A DNA stretch of 64,000 bases from Lacimicrobium alkaliphilum (GCF_002591895.1 NZ_NISX01000013.1:1-64000), one strand, 5' to 3'; positions 41,812 to 55,989 are shown, counted from the stretch's first letter. Numbers and translations: made by a program. Notes: generated by a model from the sequence alone, not told the origin.

Positions 41812-42452
41812 ACCAGACCGAAGTTGATGCCCTGAAGTCGCCTGTAAGCAACGAAGCGCGGGTACTATACATACTGGGTCTGCGACCGGATTCAGATAAA
41901 ACCACTGGTGTCAGTGCACCGTTAAACTATCGGGCTTTGTTGACCTTACTGAATAGCAAAACCACAGCATTTACCCGCGGCAGACAAATCAATGAACTCC
42001 TTGCTGAGCTTGCTGAGGCTGGCCTGATAATGTATCAGCAAGAATCCTTATCCGAGCGTAGCCTAAATGGTGAGACGTTATTACTGCCTTTGCTCAGATC
42101 TGACTCGCAGGACTATCAGCAATTACACTTGCATTGGAAAGCAATGACAGCGGACTGGATGCCTGATGAGGGATTATTCAAACAACTGGCAACTCTGGTA
42201 GGATTACTGGATAAGAGTTACCAACAGCAGGATGTAGGGGAATTTGCAGCCTACTGGCTGGGTCGGCCGGAAGTTAACCTGACCTTATTCCAGTGGACAC
42301 AAAAGTTTGTTTTACATCTGAAAAACAGACGGCAGGCCTATGGTCATAAGCAACAGGTGGGGCATCAAATCGTGCCAACAACTGCCGGAATTACCGTCGA
42401 CGATAATGCCAGAAAACTGGTGGAGAAATATCATGCAAAGCCTAAAGGATAA
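41808..42452 (+). CDS. DnaT-like primosomal protein
   Basis: A 214-residue protein. The region about 105-178 (HLHWKAMTADWMPDEGLFKQL, then EFAAYWLGRP and LFQWTQKFVLHLKNRR) matches the DnaT single-stranded-DNA-binding domain pattern (W.P...F..., E.AAYW, W..KF..H.K). The N-terminal ~95 residues look like a small winged-helix domain. E. coli DnaT links PriB to the DnaB-DnaC complex during restart. It starts at TTG, overlapping mioC, with AAGG 8 bases upstream. It overlaps the loader gene by 20 bases. Confidence 0.75.
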   Translation: MNQTEVDALKSPVSNEARVLYILGLRPDSDKTTGVSAPLNYRALLTLLNSKTTAFTRGRQINELLAELAEAGLIMYQQESLSERSLNGETLLLPLLRSDSQDYQQLHLHWKAMTADWMPDEGLFKQLATLVGLLDKSYQQQDVGEFAAYWLGRPEVNLTLFQWTQKFVLHLKNRRQAYGHKQQVGHQIVPTTAGITVDDNARKLVEKYHAKPKG

Positions 42453-43248
42453 GATTCAGAATTTGGCTAAGACCATGGGTAAAGCCACACCTGAAGGCCC
42501 GGTAAAGGACTATTCGACCCTGCGTCAGGAATATGAAAAACAGGCCAATAAAGAAATTCAGCAGATACAATTAGAGGCTAAAAAGCAGCGTATTGAAAAC
42601 ATTCACGGGCGTTCTGATCTGAATCCGGCGTGGACATTTAACAATCTGGTAGAAGACACTGCCGATGTAAAAGAAGCCGTCAGTATTGCTAAATCCTTCA
42701 TTGCAGCTCATGGCGATCCCAGCTGGCGACGCAGTGGTTCGCATATGATGTTATTTTACGGCGATTATGGTCGTGGAAAATCCCATATTGCCGGTGCTAT
42801 AGCCCACGAATTGATTGAGAAATATGAGATTTCAGTACTCTACCGTCAGCTTTCCAGTCTGCTGGAAATGCGTTATTTCTCCTATGATTTCAACGCTAAA
42901 GACGATGCCGGGCAGAAATTCAGGGAGATCACACAGGAACTGATGAGTGTAGATCTATTGATTCTCGATGAAGTTTGCGTGAATGAATCACAACTTAAAA
43001 AAAGTGCCCAGGGCTGGTTAGGTACATTATTACGTCAGCGCTACAGCCAGAATAAAAACTGTATTCTTATTACTAACCATGATCTTGCCAGCCTTGAGCA
43101 AGCCATCGGACCTTACTGCTTTGAATCAGTCAAAGAATACGATACCTATAAGGTCCGATTCAGTGGCCCCAGCCGTCGTAAAAATGTTGAAGATGATATC
43201 CCTTCAACGCCTAAAACAGGTGGATATGTACCTAACCAGGTCCGCTGA
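42433..43248 (+). CDS. DnaC-like replicative helicase loader
   Basis: A 271-residue AAA+ ATPase. Residues 1-60 are charged and helical, as expected for a DnaB-binding region. Walker A is GDYGRGKSH (110-118), Walker B is LLILDE (175-180) and sensor 1 is ILITN (211-215). The pattern is that of DnaC/IstB loaders. The arginine-finger region (GPYCFESVKEYDTYK) lacks the DRMR of E. coli DnaC. The ATG at 42433 with GGAG fits; an in-frame ATG at 42340 is inside dnaT. It ends about 75 bases before the oriC. Confidence 0.8.
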   Translation: MQSLKDKIQNLAKTMGKATPEGPVKDYSTLRQEYEKQANKEIQQIQLEAKKQRIENIHGRSDLNPAWTFNNLVEDTADVKEAVSIAKSFIAAHGDPSWRRSGSHMMLFYGDYGRGKSHIAGAIAHELIEKYEISVLYRQLSSLLEMRYFSYDFNAKDDAGQKFREITQELMSVDLLILDEVCVNESQLKKSAQGWLGTLLRQRYSQNKNCILITNHDLASLEQAIGPYCFESVKEYDTYKVRFSGPSRRKNVEDDIPSTPKTGGYVPNQVR

Positions 43249-43319
43249 AACATGAAAAAAATAGCCCTGAATATAATGCAGGGCTACAATCAGCAACGAT
43301 TCCTCTTTTCTCAATCTAT

Positions 43320-43800
43320 TCCCTGGATCATTGTCTGCTTATAACAGCATGATAGCTTTCTGATCTTATCCACTGCTGATCCTGAGGATCTTCCCATCGA
43401 TCGGTAAAGATACTGAATTATTATACATACTTATCCACATTTAGTGTTTAATAAAATTTAATATGTGGATAAAAACAAGTTTATCCTGTTAAAAACCTCT
43501 TTTTACTACCTGAACAACTTTTCATTTTAAATCTCTTGTGGATAAAACCCCTTTTTGATCCCAGCTTATACCCAATAGATCAGATCTTACACACAACCTT
43601 AGATCTCACTTAACCACTTGATTTAATAGGTTTTAAAAGGGTTATCCAATGGATCGTGCGTGCTTAATAGTAATAACAGTAATCTAATAGATCCATAAAG
43701 ATCTTAGATCTATTAAGCAGGAACATTCTTACTCTTGTTCGAATTTTAATCGTTTCGTTTCGGACATAAAGTCTATAGAATATGCGCCCCTATTCAGGCA
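43320..43800. other. oriC: replication origin oriC, enterobacterial type
   Basis: This non-coding AT-rich stretch just left of mnmG has DnaA boxes TTATCCACA at 43431-43439 (plus) and 43464-43472 and 43537-43545 (minus). Imperfect boxes lie at 43366-43374, 43481-43489, 43587-43595 and 43642-43650. Thirteen GATC sites fall within about 385 bp (43326-43710), far above chance, as expected for Dam/SeqA control. On the minus strand GTATAAGCTGGGATCA (43556-43571) matches E. coli oriC as I recall it, and three GATCT-headed AT-rich 13-mers (about 43682-43712) form the unwinding element next to mnmG. Confidence 0.9.
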
Positions 43801-43814
43801 GCTAAGAGGTCATA

Positions 43815-45731
43815 ATGTTTTATACCGAAAAATTTGATGTCATCGTCGTTGGTGGCGGTCACGCTGGCACTGAAGCTGCACTCGCCAGTGCGAGAATGGG
43901 TGTAAAAACATTATTACTCACACACAATATCGATACCCTTGGACAAATGTCCTGTAATCCTGCAATTGGCGGTATAGGTAAAGGCCATCTTGTAAAAGAA
44001 ATCGATGCGTTGGGTGGTGTTATGGCGTTGGCAGCGGATCGAGCAGGGATCCAGTTCAGAACCCTGAATTCCAGCAAAGGGCCTGCCGTGCGTGCAACGC
44101 GGGCTCAGGCCGATCGCAGTTTGTATAAAACTGCAGTTCGATACCAGCTAGAACAACAGCCAAATCTGACCTTGTTCCAACAATCCTGTGATGATCTTAT
44201 CGTCGAGCAGGATCGGGTAACCGGCGTTGTTACTCAAATGGGACTGAAATTCCATGCCAAAACTGTGGTAATGACAGTGGGCACGTTCCTTGGCGGTGTA
44301 ATCCATATAGGTCTGAATAATTATCAGGGCGGCCGTGCCGGAGATCCGCCGGCAAATGCTCTGGCGCAGAGACTACGTTCAATGCCGTTCAGAATATCCC
44401 GCCTGAAAACGGGCACACCAGCCAGGTTGGACGCCCGGAGTCTGGATTTCAGTAAAATGCAGGAACAGCCTGGTGATAATTCGTTGCCGGTTTTTTCATA
44501 CATTGGCAAGGTCTCTGATCATCCGCGACAGATCCCCTGCTACATCACGCATACCAATGAAAAAACCCATGAGGTGATCCGCAATAATTTACACAAATCA
44601 CCGATGTATGCAGGTGTCATCGATGGTATTGGTCCTAGGTATTGTCCGTCGATAGAAGACAAAATAGTACGCTTTGCAGATAAATCGTCACATCAGATTT
44701 TTGTAGAACCAGAGGGGCTCAACAGCATTGAAGTATATCCGAATGGCATTTCAACCAGTCTGCCCTTTGATGTTCAATACGAATTAGTGCGTTCAATTCA
44801 GGGCTTTGAAAATGCTCATATAATTCGTCCAGGTTACGCCATAGAGTATGACTTTTTCGATCCCAGAGATCTGAAGCAATCTCTGGAGACCAAATTTATT
44901 AAGGGATTGTTTTTTGCTGGTCAGATCAATGGAACCACAGGCTATGAAGAGGCAGGAGCTCAGGGATTAATAGCCGGGATGAATGCAGCACTGCAGGTAC
45001 AGGGCAAAGAGAGTTGGACACCCAGACGTGACCAGGCCTATATGGGTGTACTCATTGATGATCTGGCTACCATGGGTACACAGGAGCCCTATCGGATGTT
45101 TACCAGCAGAGCGGAGTACCGGCTGCTGTTACGCGAAGATAATGCCGATTTGCGTCTGACTGAGAAAGGCCGGGAGATTGGACTTGTAGACGATTATCGC
45201 TGGCAGCAATTTAATCTTAAGCTGGAAGCCATTGAGCAGGAACGTCAGCGTCTGGCCAGTAACTGGGTTCATCCTCACCACATTGCAACAGGTGAACTGA
45301 ATCAGCTACTTAAAAATCCGGTCAATCGGGAACACTCCTTAGAAGAGTTGATTCGCCGTCCGGAGATGAGTTATGCCAAATTGATGCAGATAAAGGATCT
45401 TGGGCCGGGCCTGGATGATCCACAGGCTGCTGAACAGGTAGAAATTCAAATCAAATATGCAGGCTATATTGAACGCCAGAAAGATGAGATTGAACGGGCG
45501 TTGCGCAATGAAAACACCTTGTTGCCAATGGATTTTGATTACAGTCAGATTTCCGGCTTGTCTAACGAAGTGATTGCTAAGCTCAATGACACAAGACCTG
45601 AAAGCATCGGTAAGGCGTCACGAATTTCAGGTGTCACCCCGGCCGCAATATCGCTGTTGCTGGTGCATCTGAAAAAGCAGGGTCTGTTACATAAAAATAA
45701 CCTGCGCAAAAATGAGAAAGTCAGCGCCTGA
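43815..45731 (+). CDS. mnmG: tRNA uridine-5-carboxymethylaminomethyl modification enzyme MnmG (GidA)
   Basis: A 638-residue FAD enzyme, partner of MnmE. The FAD loop is [19 protein letters not shown], then [35 protein letters not shown] and [19 protein letters not shown], with a helical C-terminal domain binding MnmE. It starts 8 bases after an AGAGG. Its location immediately beside oriC is conserved. It overlaps rsmG in TGATG. Confidence 0.98.
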   Translation: MFYTEKFDVIVVGGGHAGTEAALASARMGVKTLLLTHNIDTLGQMSCNPAIGGIGKGHLVKEIDALGGVMALAADRAGIQFRTLNSSKGPAVRATRAQADRSLYKTAVRYQLEQQPNLTLFQQSCDDLIVEQDRVTGVVTQMGLKFHAKTVVMTVGTFLGGVIHIGLNNYQGGRAGDPPANALAQRLRSMPFRISRLKTGTPARLDARSLDFSKMQEQPGDNSLPVFSYIGKVSDHPRQIPCYITHTNEKTHEVIRNNLHKSPMYAGVIDGIGPRYCPSIEDKIVRFADKSSHQIFVEPEGLNSIEVYPNGISTSLPFDVQYELVRSIQGFENAHIIRPGYAIEYDFFDPRDLKQSLETKFIKGLFFAGQINGTTGYEEAGAQGLIAGMNAALQVQGKESWTPRRDQAYMGVLIDDLATMGTQEPYRMFTSRAEYRLLLREDNADLRLTEKGREIGLVDDYRWQQFNLKLEAIEQERQRLASNWVHPHHIATGELNQLLKNPVNREHSLEELIRRPEMSYAKLMQIKDLGPGLDDPQAAEQVEIQIKYAGYIERQKDEIERALRNENTLLPMDFDYSQISGLSNEVIAKLNDTRPESIGKASRISGVTPAAISLLLVHLKKQGLLHKNNLRKNEKVSA

Positions 45732-46363
45732 TGTCAGCTACAGTATTACTCCGGCAGCTGCAGCTCGGACTGGCGCAAACAACACTGGATCTCAATGAGA
45801 TACAACAGCAAAAACTGATTGCCCTGGTTGAACTGATCCACAAATGGAACAAGGCCTATAATCTCACCTCAGTAAGAGACGCCGAGGATATGCTGACCAG
45901 ACATATTATTGATTCTGTGGTTGTGGCACCGCATATTCAGGGGCAGAGTTTTATAGACGTCGGAACCGGGCCCGGATTGCCAGGGTTGCCTTTGGCTATC
46001 GTGATGCCAGAACACAAATTTGTGTTGCTGGACAGCCTGGGAAAACGCATTCGTTTTATCAGGCAAGCTGTGTTTGAGCTGGGTCTTGAGAATGTTACCG
46101 CGGTGCAGGCACGGGTCGAAGATTATCATCCGGACTCATCTTTTGATGGTGTTTTAAGCAGGGCTTTTGCCAGCATAAAAGATATGTTGCACTGGTGTCA
46201 GCATCTGGTAGATTCACAAGGGACTTTTTTGGCGCTCAAGGGGCAGGTTCCCTCACACGAGCTGGAATCCCTGCCAACGGGCTTTACCGTCGGGGATATC
46301 ATCAGGCTTGAAGTACCAGGGCTACAGGCGGAGCGCCATCTTATAAAAATTATTAAAAACTAA
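45731..46363 (+). CDS. rsmG: 16S rRNA m7G527 methyltransferase
   Basis: A 210-residue RsmG (GidB). [25 protein letters not shown], the SAM loop [17 protein letters not shown] and [11 protein letters not shown] are family motifs. It makes m7G527 in 16S rRNA, and its loss gives low-level streptomycin resistance in other bacteria. It is cotranscribed between mnmG and parA. Confidence 0.97.
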   Translation: MSATVLLRQLQLGLAQTTLDLNEIQQQKLIALVELIHKWNKAYNLTSVRDAEDMLTRHIIDSVVVAPHIQGQSFIDVGTGPGLPGLPLAIVMPEHKFVLLDSLGKRIRFIRQAVFELGLENVTAVQARVEDYHPDSSFDGVLSRAFASIKDMLHWCQHLVDSQGTFLALKGQVPSHELESLPTGFTVGDIIRLEVPGLQAERHLIKIIKN

Positions 46364-46379
46364 TACAGGTGTTCGGGTT

Positions 46380-47198
46380 TTGGGAAAGGTCATTGCCATA
46401 GCGAATCAGAAAGGTGGAGTGGGAAAAACCACCACGGCAGTTAACGTTGCCGCCTCTATGGCGGCTACCAAACGCAAGGTCTTATTGATCGATCTTGACC
46501 CTCAGGGAAATGCCACCATGGGCAGTGGCATCGATAAATACAATGTTGACGCTACATGCTATGAGTTGCTGATTGAGGAGAAACCTGCCGATGAGGTGAT
46601 CATTACCGAGACCAGTGGTAAGTATCATCTTATTGCCGCGAACGGTGATGTGACGGCTGCAGAAATTAAGCTAATGGAACAGTTTGCCCGGGAAGTGCGC
46701 CTGCGCAACGCACTGAAACCAGTGCGGGATTACTATGATTTTATTTTTATCGATTGTCCGCCATCGCTCAATCAGCTAACGGTCAATGCTATGGCTGCTG
46801 CAGACTCTGTTCTGGTGCCAATGCAATGTGAGTATTATGCACTGGAAGGTCTGACGGCATTAATGGATACCATCGGTAAACTGGCTTCAGTGGTAAACCC
46901 CCAACTCAAGATTGAGGGGGTGCTGCGAACTATGTATGACCCCAGAAACCGGCTTGCCAATGATGTTTCTGAGCAATTGAAACGGCATTTTAAAGACCAG
47001 GTATACCGTACTGTGATCCCCAGAAATGTACGACTGGCGGAGGCTCCAAGTTTTGGTACCCCGGCTATGTATTACGAACGTTCCTCCACGGGTGCTAAGG
47101 CCTACCTGGCACTGGCCGGCGAGATTCTCAGACGCCGGGATCAGGAACAAAAAAAACTGCGGCGTGAAGAGGCAGCTGAATCCGGGCATAATGGCTGA
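46380..47198 (+). CDS. parA: chromosome partitioning ATPase ParA (Soj)
   Basis: A 272-residue deviant Walker ATPase: [19 protein letters not shown] (P-loop with signature lysine), [13 protein letters not shown] and [15 protein letters not shown]. The TTG start at 46380 matches the [14 protein letters not shown]-terminus of chromosomal ParAs; no ATG fits. It works with ParB and the parS sites in recF to segregate the origin. Confidence 0.97.
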   Translation: MGKVIAIANQKGGVGKTTTAVNVAASMAATKRKVLLIDLDPQGNATMGSGIDKYNVDATCYELLIEEKPADEVIITETSGKYHLIAANGDVTAAEIKLMEQFAREVRLRNALKPVRDYYDFIFIDCPPSLNQLTVNAMAAADSVLVPMQCEYYALEGLTALMDTIGKLASVVNPQLKIEGVLRTMYDPRNRLANDVSEQLKRHFKDQVYRTVIPRNVRLAEAPSFGTPAMYYERSSTGAKAYLALAGEILRRRDQEQKKLRREEAAESGHNG

Positions 47199-47239
47199 TT
47201 CGGTGTCTTCAATTGGTCTAATTTGTATTTGAGGAAATC

Positions 47240-48133
47240 ATGTCCACTAAGAAACGCGGCTTAGGCAGAGGGCTGGATGCCTTGCTGGCAACCAGCAGTC
47301 AGCAAAAAAATACTGATTCAACTGAAGAGCAGACCAATTCACAAACCGGTGAGTTGCAAAAGCTGCCGATTGAATATCTGCATCCGGGTAAATATCAGCC
47401 TCGCAAAGACATGTCACCGGAGGCGCTTGAAGACCTGGCCTCCTCTATTCGTTCTCAGGGTGTGATCCAACCCATAGTAGTGCGTAAAACGGGTGAACAT
47501 AAATTTGAAATCATAGCCGGTGAACGCCGCTGGCGTGCATCACAAATGGCCCATTTGGATCAGGTTCCCTGCATTATAAAAAATGTGCCTGATGAAGCGG
47601 CTGTGGCCATTGCCCTGATTGAAAATATACAGCGCGAAGATCTCAATGCGATGGAAGAAGCCCAGGCGTTGCAGAGACTGCTCACCGAATTCGATTTGAC
47701 CCATCAGGAAGTTGCCGAAGCGGTGGGAAAATCCCGCGCCAGCGTGACCAACTTACTGCGCCTGAATAATCTGGCCGAAGACGTTAAACTGTTACTCGAA
47801 TATGGCGACATCGAGATGGGCCATGCCCGTGCCTTACTGGCGCTGGAAGGCGAAAGTCAGACTAATGCAGCCAGAACAGTAGTAGCTAAGGGCATGACAG
47901 TGCGCGACGCGGAGAAACTGGTACGTAAACTGCTCGAGCCTGTTGCACCGAAACCAGAGTCAAAGCCTGATCCCGATATTAAACGCCTCGAAAACCAGCT
48001 CGCAGAGCAGATAGGTGCAGCGGTTTCCATTAGCTGCAATGCTAAAGGCAAAGGCAAGCTGACGATTAACTACAGTAGTCTCGATGAGCTCGATGGCATT
48101 ATTGCTAAAATTAAAACTCAGGGGCGTGCCTGA
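47240..48133 (+). CDS. parB: chromosome partitioning protein ParB (Spo0J)
   Basis: A 297-residue ParB: the N-terminal KRGLGRGLDALLA, the CTP-binding ParB/Srx domain with YLHPGKYQPRKDMS and IIAGERRWRASQMA, and GENIQRE-type IENIQREDLNAMEEA. A helix-turn-helix (EVAEAVGKSRASVTNLLRL) and C-terminal dimer domain follow. It binds parS and spreads by CTP-dependent sliding. It follows parA by 41 bases. Confidence 0.97.
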   Translation: MSTKKRGLGRGLDALLATSSQQKNTDSTEEQTNSQTGELQKLPIEYLHPGKYQPRKDMSPEALEDLASSIRSQGVIQPIVVRKTGEHKFEIIAGERRWRASQMAHLDQVPCIIKNVPDEAAVAIALIENIQREDLNAMEEAQALQRLLTEFDLTHQEVAEAVGKSRASVTNLLRLNNLAEDVKLLLEYGDIEMGHARALLALEGESQTNAARTVVAKGMTVRDAEKLVRKLLEPVAPKPESKPDPDIKRLENQLAEQIGAAVSISCNAKGKGKLTINYSSLDELDGIIAKIKTQGRA

Positions 48134-48218
48134 CCACCGGTCAGTTAACCTGTTCAGGGATCAGCTAACCGGGCTGAAAAGCGCGTTCAATGGCCTTATC
48201 TGAGGCCTCCGAATATGG

Positions 48219-48246
48219 TTGCAAAACATAGGCAGATCAGTATACT
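48219..48246 (+). promoter_or_regulatory. promoter of the atp operon
   Basis: TTGCAA (48219-48224) and TATACT (48241-48246) have a 16-base spacer and lie 46 bases before atpI. Confidence 0.6.
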
Positions 48247-48291
48247 TCGGCAGGTTTTTGACGCCTGTTTTACAGGTAGAAAGGTTTCATA

Positions 48292-48672
48292 TTGACAAAA
48301 AATACTGTGGTCAGTGAGAGAAAATCGGCGTACATGGCGATACTTTTTCAGGCTGGCATTGCCGGTTTAGTCACGTTTGTCGTGTGGGTGCTGTATGATC
48401 CTCTGTCGGCAAAATCAGCCCTTAAAGGGGGGCTGGTTGCAGTAATACCAAATTTTGTCTTCGCGTATCTGGCATTCCGATATATTGCCTCAGAACACGT
48501 GGAGCGGGTAAAGGCCCTGATGTTGGGGGGGCACACCCTGAAAATAATTTTAACTGTCGTGTTATGCGCTCTGGTGTTGTCTCAGTCTTCTTTAGCACCG
48601 GGCTTTTTTATTGCAGGTTTTGTTATCACCCTGCTGACACAATTGACAGCATCGTTTTTCTTTAAACATTAA
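48292..48672 (+). CDS. atpI: ATP synthase subunit I
   Basis: A 126-residue membrane protein with about four hydrophobic segments, the usual first gene of atp operons. Subunit I helps assemble the c-ring and may aid Mg2+ uptake; it is not part of the mature enzyme. It starts at TTG (48292) after AGAAAGG, with no ATG nearby giving the conserved length; a downstream ATG lies at residue 15. Confidence 0.88.
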   Translation: MTKNTVVSERKSAYMAILFQAGIAGLVTFVVWVLYDPLSAKSALKGGLVAVIPNFVFAYLAFRYIASEHVERVKALMLGGHTLKIILTVVLCALVLSQSSLAPGFFIAGFVITLLTQLTASFFFKH

Positions 48673-48685
48673 ACAATTAGGATGA

Positions 48686-49549
<864 letters not shown>

Positions 49550-49580
49550 TTTTTTAACTCGTTACTTTAACTTTTGATAA

Positions 49581-49826
<246 letters not shown>

Positions 49827-49877
49827 GAAAACGACTTTAGTCACTTTACGAACAACTGTTAATAAGGAGGAGGGGTT

Positions 49878-50348
49878 GTGAATCTTAACGCCACTCTAAT
49901 TGGAGAACTCATCGCTTTTGCCGTCTTCGTGCTGTTTTGCATGAAGTTCGTATGGCCGCCACTGATGTCGGCCATTGAAGAGCGTCAGAAGAAAATTGCT
50001 GACGGGCTGGCTGCCTCTGAGCGCGCAGATAAAGATCTGCAGATCGCCCAGGACAAAGCGAAAGAGCAATTGAAAGAAGCGAAGCACCAGGCTGCTGAAA
50101 TTGTCGAACAGGCTAAAAAACGCGCCGCTGAAATCGTTGATAGCGAAACCCAGCGAGCGAACCAGGAGCGCGAGAAAATCGTTGCTGCCGGTCAGGCTGA
50201 AGTCGAAGCAGAGCGTAATCGTGTTAAGGAAGAGCTGCGTCAGCAGGTTGCTACCTTGGCCATCGTTGGTGCAGAGAGAATATTGGCGCGTCAGATTGAT
50301 GCGGCGGCACAAAGCGACATAGTTGAAAAACTGGTTGCTGAACTTTAA
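49878..50348 (+). CDS. atpF: F1F0 ATP synthase subunit b
   Basis: A 156-residue peripheral stalk protein: an N-terminal membrane helix ([20 protein letters not shown]) followed by a long coiled coil. It starts at GTG with a strong AAGGAGG 7 bases upstream, in the usual operon position. Confidence 0.96.
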   Translation: MNLNATLIGELIAFAVFVLFCMKFVWPPLMSAIEERQKKIADGLAASERADKDLQIAQDKAKEQLKEAKHQAAEIVEQAKKRAAEIVDSETQRANQEREKIVAAGQAEVEAERNRVKEELRQQVATLAIVGAERILARQIDAAAQSDIVEKLVAEL

Positions 50349-50362
50349 GGGGTAATGGGCCT

Positions 50363-50896
50363 ATGTCTGAACTGGCAAATATTGCTCGCCCCTATGCCAA
50401 AGCAGCGTTTGAGTATGCGGCGGACAACAAAGCCATTGCCCAGTGGCAAGAAATGCTGGGCTTTGTGGCTGCTGTTGCACAAAACGACTCGATGCAGCAG
50501 GTATTGAAAAGTGCCGTGGCAGCCAACAGGCTGTCGCAGCTGTTTATTGATGTATGTGGCGAACAACTCGACCCGCTCGGTCAGAACCTGATTAAGGTGA
50601 TGGCTGAAAACGGACGCTTGAATACGCTCCCTGATGTATTGGTGATGTTTAATCAGCTCAAATCTGACTATGAAAAAGAAGTGACCATCGACGTAACTTC
50701 TGCCACAGAACTGAGCGACAAACACATCGCTGATCTCAGCGCGTCTCTTGAAAAACGTCTTGCACGAAAAGTACAGCTGAATTGTAAGGTGGATCCGCAG
50801 TTAGTCGCAGGCATGGTAATCCAGGCCGGTGATAACGTTATCGATGGTTCCATCCGCAGCAAATTGACCCGTCTAGCCGACGCGTTGCAAGCATAA
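50363..50896 (+). CDS. atpH: F1F0 ATP synthase subunit delta
   Basis: A 177-residue OSCP/delta subunit. [13 protein letters not shown] at the N-terminus and [22 protein letters not shown] at the C-terminus are diagnostic. It joins the b stalk to the alpha3beta3 head. Confidence 0.96.
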   Translation: MSELANIARPYAKAAFEYAADNKAIAQWQEMLGFVAAVAQNDSMQQVLKSAVAANRLSQLFIDVCGEQLDPLGQNLIKVMAENGRLNTLPDVLVMFNQLKSDYEKEVTIDVTSATELSDKHIADLSASLEKRLARKVQLNCKVDPQLVAGMVIQAGDNVIDGSIRSKLTRLADALQA

Positions 50897-50909
50897 TGGG
50901 GAAAAGAGC

Positions 50910-52451
50910 ATGCAACTGAATTCCACAGAAATTGCAGAACTGATCAAAAAACGTATTGAACAGTTTGATGTTGTAAATGAAGAACGAAACGAAGGTACTA
51001 TTGTTGGTGTCACCGATGGTATCATTCGCATTAACGGATTAGCCGACGTGATGCAGGGGGAAATGATCGCCCTGCCCGGTAATCGTTATGCTATCGCCCT
51101 TAACCTGGAAAGAGACTCTGTCGGTGCCGTAGTGATGGGCCCGTATGCAGATTTGCAGGAAGGGGTTAAGGTTAAATCCACTGGCCGTATTCTTGAAGTA
51201 CCGGTAGGTGAAAAACTGCTTGGCCGGGTAGTAAACACCCTGGGTGCACCCATTGATGGAAAAGGCTCTATCGACGCCGATCGTTTTGAGCCGGTAGAAA
51301 AAATTGCACCTGGTGTTATCGAACGTCAGTCAGTCGACCAGCCTGTACAGACAGGTTACAAGTCAATTGATGCGATGATCCCGGTTGGCCGTGGCCAGCG
51401 TGAGCTGATCATCGGTGACCGCCAGACTGGTAAAACAGCACTGGCGGTGGACACCATTATCAACCAGAAAGATTCCGGTATTAAGTGTGTATACGTTGCT
51501 GTAGGTCAGAAGGCTTCTACTATTGCTAACGTGGTACGCAAACTGGAAGAGCACGGTGCCCTGGCGCATACTATTATTGTCGCGGCATCAGCATCAGAAT
51601 CGGCAGCATTGCAGTATCTGGCGCCCTTCTCTGGCTGTACTATGGGTGAATATTTCCGTGACCGTGGTGAAGATGCACTGATTATCTATGATGATTTGTC
51701 TAAGCAGGCTGTTGCTTATCGTCAGATCTCACTTCTGCTGCGTCGTCCACCTGGTCGTGAAGCCTATCCTGGTGATGTGTTCTATCTCCACTCCCGTTTG
51801 CTAGAGCGTGCAGCCCGCGTTAACGCGGACTATGTCGAGAAATACACTAAGGGTGAAGTGAAAGGTAAAACCGGTTCATTAACGGGCTTGCCGATTATCG
51901 AAACCCAGGCCGGTGACGTGTCTGCCTTCGTACCGACCAACGTGATCTCCATCACCGATGGTCAGATCTTCCTGGAAACCAACCTGTTTAACGCGGGTAT
52001 CCGTCCTGCGGTAAATGCGGGTATCTCGGTATCCCGGGTAGGTGGTGCAGCACAGACTAAGATCGTCAAGAAACTGGGTGGCGGTATTCGTCTCGCCCTG
52101 GCTCAGTATCGTGAACTGGCGGCCTTCTCGCAGTTTGCCTCTGACCTTGATGACGCAACCCGTGCTCAGCTTGAGCATGGTGAGCGTGTTACAGAGTTGA
52201 TGAAACAGAAGCAGTACTCGCCTATGTCAGTTGCGAAGATGGCTGTTTCACTCTTCTCCGTTGAAAAAGGTTACCTGAAAGATATCGAGCTGAACAAAGT
52301 CCTCGACTTTGAATCGGCCCTGCAATCTTTTATGGAAAGTGAATACGCCGATTTGATGAAGACCATCAATGACACAGGTAACTACAACGACGAAATCGAA
52401 GCGTCTCTGAACGAAGCATTGAAGAAGTTCAAGGAAACGCAAACTTGGTAA
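50910..52451 (+). CDS. atpA: F1F0 ATP synthase subunit alpha
   Basis: A 513-residue non-catalytic nucleotide-binding subunit. The P-loop is [11 protein letters not shown], and the signature [17 protein letters not shown] is intact. The length equals the E. coli subunit. Confidence 0.98.
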   Translation: MQLNSTEIAELIKKRIEQFDVVNEERNEGTIVGVTDGIIRINGLADVMQGEMIALPGNRYAIALNLERDSVGAVVMGPYADLQEGVKVKSTGRILEVPVGEKLLGRVVNTLGAPIDGKGSIDADRFEPVEKIAPGVIERQSVDQPVQTGYKSIDAMIPVGRGQRELIIGDRQTGKTALAVDTIINQKDSGIKCVYVAVGQKASTIANVVRKLEEHGALAHTIIVAASASESAALQYLAPFSGCTMGEYFRDRGEDALIIYDDLSKQAVAYRQISLLLRRPPGREAYPGDVFYLHSRLLERAARVNADYVEKYTKGEVKGKTGSLTGLPIIETQAGDVSAFVPTNVISITDGQIFLETNLFNAGIRPAVNAGISVSRVGGAAQTKIVKKLGGGIRLALAQYRELAAFSQFASDLDDATRAQLEHGERVTELMKQKQYSPMSVAKMAVSLFSVEKGYLKDIELNKVLDFESALQSFMESEYADLMKTINDTGNYNDEIEASLNEALKKFKETQTW

Positions 52452-52501
52452 TCACAGGATGCGCTTAGGCGCATCCGTCGTTGAGTAATCGGGAGAGTGT
52501 C

Positions 52502-54777
<2,276 letters not shown>

Positions 54778-54829
54778 GGGTTTTCCGCCGTTAATAACGG
54801 CGGAAATAAACTAACCGTTAGGAGGTGAA

Positions 54830-55249
54830 ATGGCAGCTATGACTGTACATCTCGATGTGGTAAGTGCCGAGGAGAACCTGTTCTCTGGTCGGGTCGAAAC
54901 CATCCAGGTTACTGGTAGCGAAGGTGAGCTGGGTATTTATCCCGGTCATGCCCCGTTACTGACTACCCTGAAGCCAGGTATGGTAAGGCTGGTAAAACAG
55001 CACGGCCATGAAGAGTTAATCTATATTGCCGGTGGTGTACTGGAAGTACAACCCGGTACGGTGACTGTAATGGCTGATGTGGCGATCAGGGCAGATGACC
55101 TGGATGAACAGGCCGCACTGGAAGCCAAGAAACGTGCTGAAGAGCACATTGCCGATCCAAGTAGTGATCTTAACTATGCAGAAGCTGCTGCTGAACTGGC
55201 CGAGGCGATCGCGCAATTGAGATTGATCAAGAGTTTACGTCGCAAATAA
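54830..55249 (+). CDS. atpC: F1F0 ATP synthase subunit epsilon
   Basis: A 139-residue epsilon subunit with the beta-sandwich ([35 protein letters not shown]) and the C-terminal helical hairpin that can inhibit ATP hydrolysis. AGGAGG precedes the ATG at 54830. It is the last gene of the operon, before a strong terminator. Confidence 0.97.
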   Translation: MAAMTVHLDVVSAEENLFSGRVETIQVTGSEGELGIYPGHAPLLTTLKPGMVRLVKQHGHEELIYIAGGVLEVQPGTVTVMADVAIRADDLDEQAALEAKKRAEEHIADPSSDLNYAEAAAELAEAIAQLRLIKSLRRK

Positions 55250-55270
55250 GCGCATGATAAACCCTCTCAA

Positions 55271-55297
55271 AAACCCCGCTCAAACGCGGGGTTTTTT
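55271..55297 (+). terminator. terminator of the atp operon
   Basis: AACCCCGC / GCGGGGTT with a six-base loop, followed by TTTTTT; 25 bases after the atpC stop. Confidence 0.92.
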
Positions 55298-55416
55298 ATA
55301 TCCAGGCGTTTATACCCAGGCTTTTATACCAATCCGTATAGATTATTGCCCGCACTTCCATTCTTCCTGAATAATTCTGGCCAGGGTTCGCCGGTTAACA
55401 GTGCTTGCGATAGTGG

Positions 55417-55989
55417 CTAACCTGGAAATAAAAATTGCTGACGAGCGTTAAGCAGATCAATCAGCGGTTGTGTGTCGGTGCCTTCGAGCATTTTCAAAGC
55501 CTCAGCAGTGGCCTCCAGCGTTGACAGGCTATTGCTAATACCAGCCTTACGTCGATAGACGCTTTGAGGTACATGTTCCAGGTGAAAGCTTTTAAGCTGT
55601 TGTAACCAGGGGTTAGAGTGCCATATTTTATAAGCCTTGCGCCATGTGCCGTCGATCAACACTAAACCTTTCAGAGAATAAATGTTCTCTATCCCACCCT
55701 CTGTTAACGGTTTACTCTTTCGATTAGGATAGAGCACCGCAATATCTTGCTTATTGTCATTGCACCAACGCCTTGGTTCCAGAAAATCAGCGGGTGTTTC
55801 GCCGCTGTATACGCCTATGTTTTTCAGCGAGAGTTGTAGCAGTGGTACCGTATTTTTAGCGTGTTTCTCTTCACTCGGATGGCGCAGAATAAGTATTCTG
55901 GTCCGGTTTTCAATCATACGGATGGCGTGACAGAGGCATACTGATTGCGGATAACCGCAGCTTAGGCAATATTGTCGTGAAGTACGCAT
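55417..55989 (-). CDS. DTW-domain tRNA uridine aminocarboxypropyltransferase
   Basis: A 190-residue DTW protein of the TapT/YfiP group, which attach an acp group to tRNA uridine. An N-terminal CxxC cluster (CLSCGYPQSVCLC) may bind zinc; ILILRHPSEEKHAKNTV and VLIDGTWRKAYKIW (the DTW region, here with G-T-W) follow, and GISNSLSTLEA is conserved. Which member of the family it is cannot be settled by eye. It diverges from the MGMT-like gene. Confidence 0.85.
   Translation of the reverse strand: MRTSRQYCLSCGYPQSVCLCHAIRMIENRTRILILRHPSEEKHAKNTVPLLQLSLKNIGVYSGETPADFLEPRRWCNDNKQDIAVLYPNRKSKPLTEGGIENIYSLKGLVLIDGTWRKAYKIWHSNPWLQQLKSFHLEHVPQSVYRRKAGISNSLSTLEATAEALKMLEGTDTQPLIDLLNARQQFLFPG

Noticed and set aside
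43262-43286. Intrinsic terminator after the DnaC-like gene
   Set aside because: TAGCCCTG/CAGGGCTA forms a stem, but it is followed by CAATCAGC instead of a T tract, so transcription may continue into oriC.
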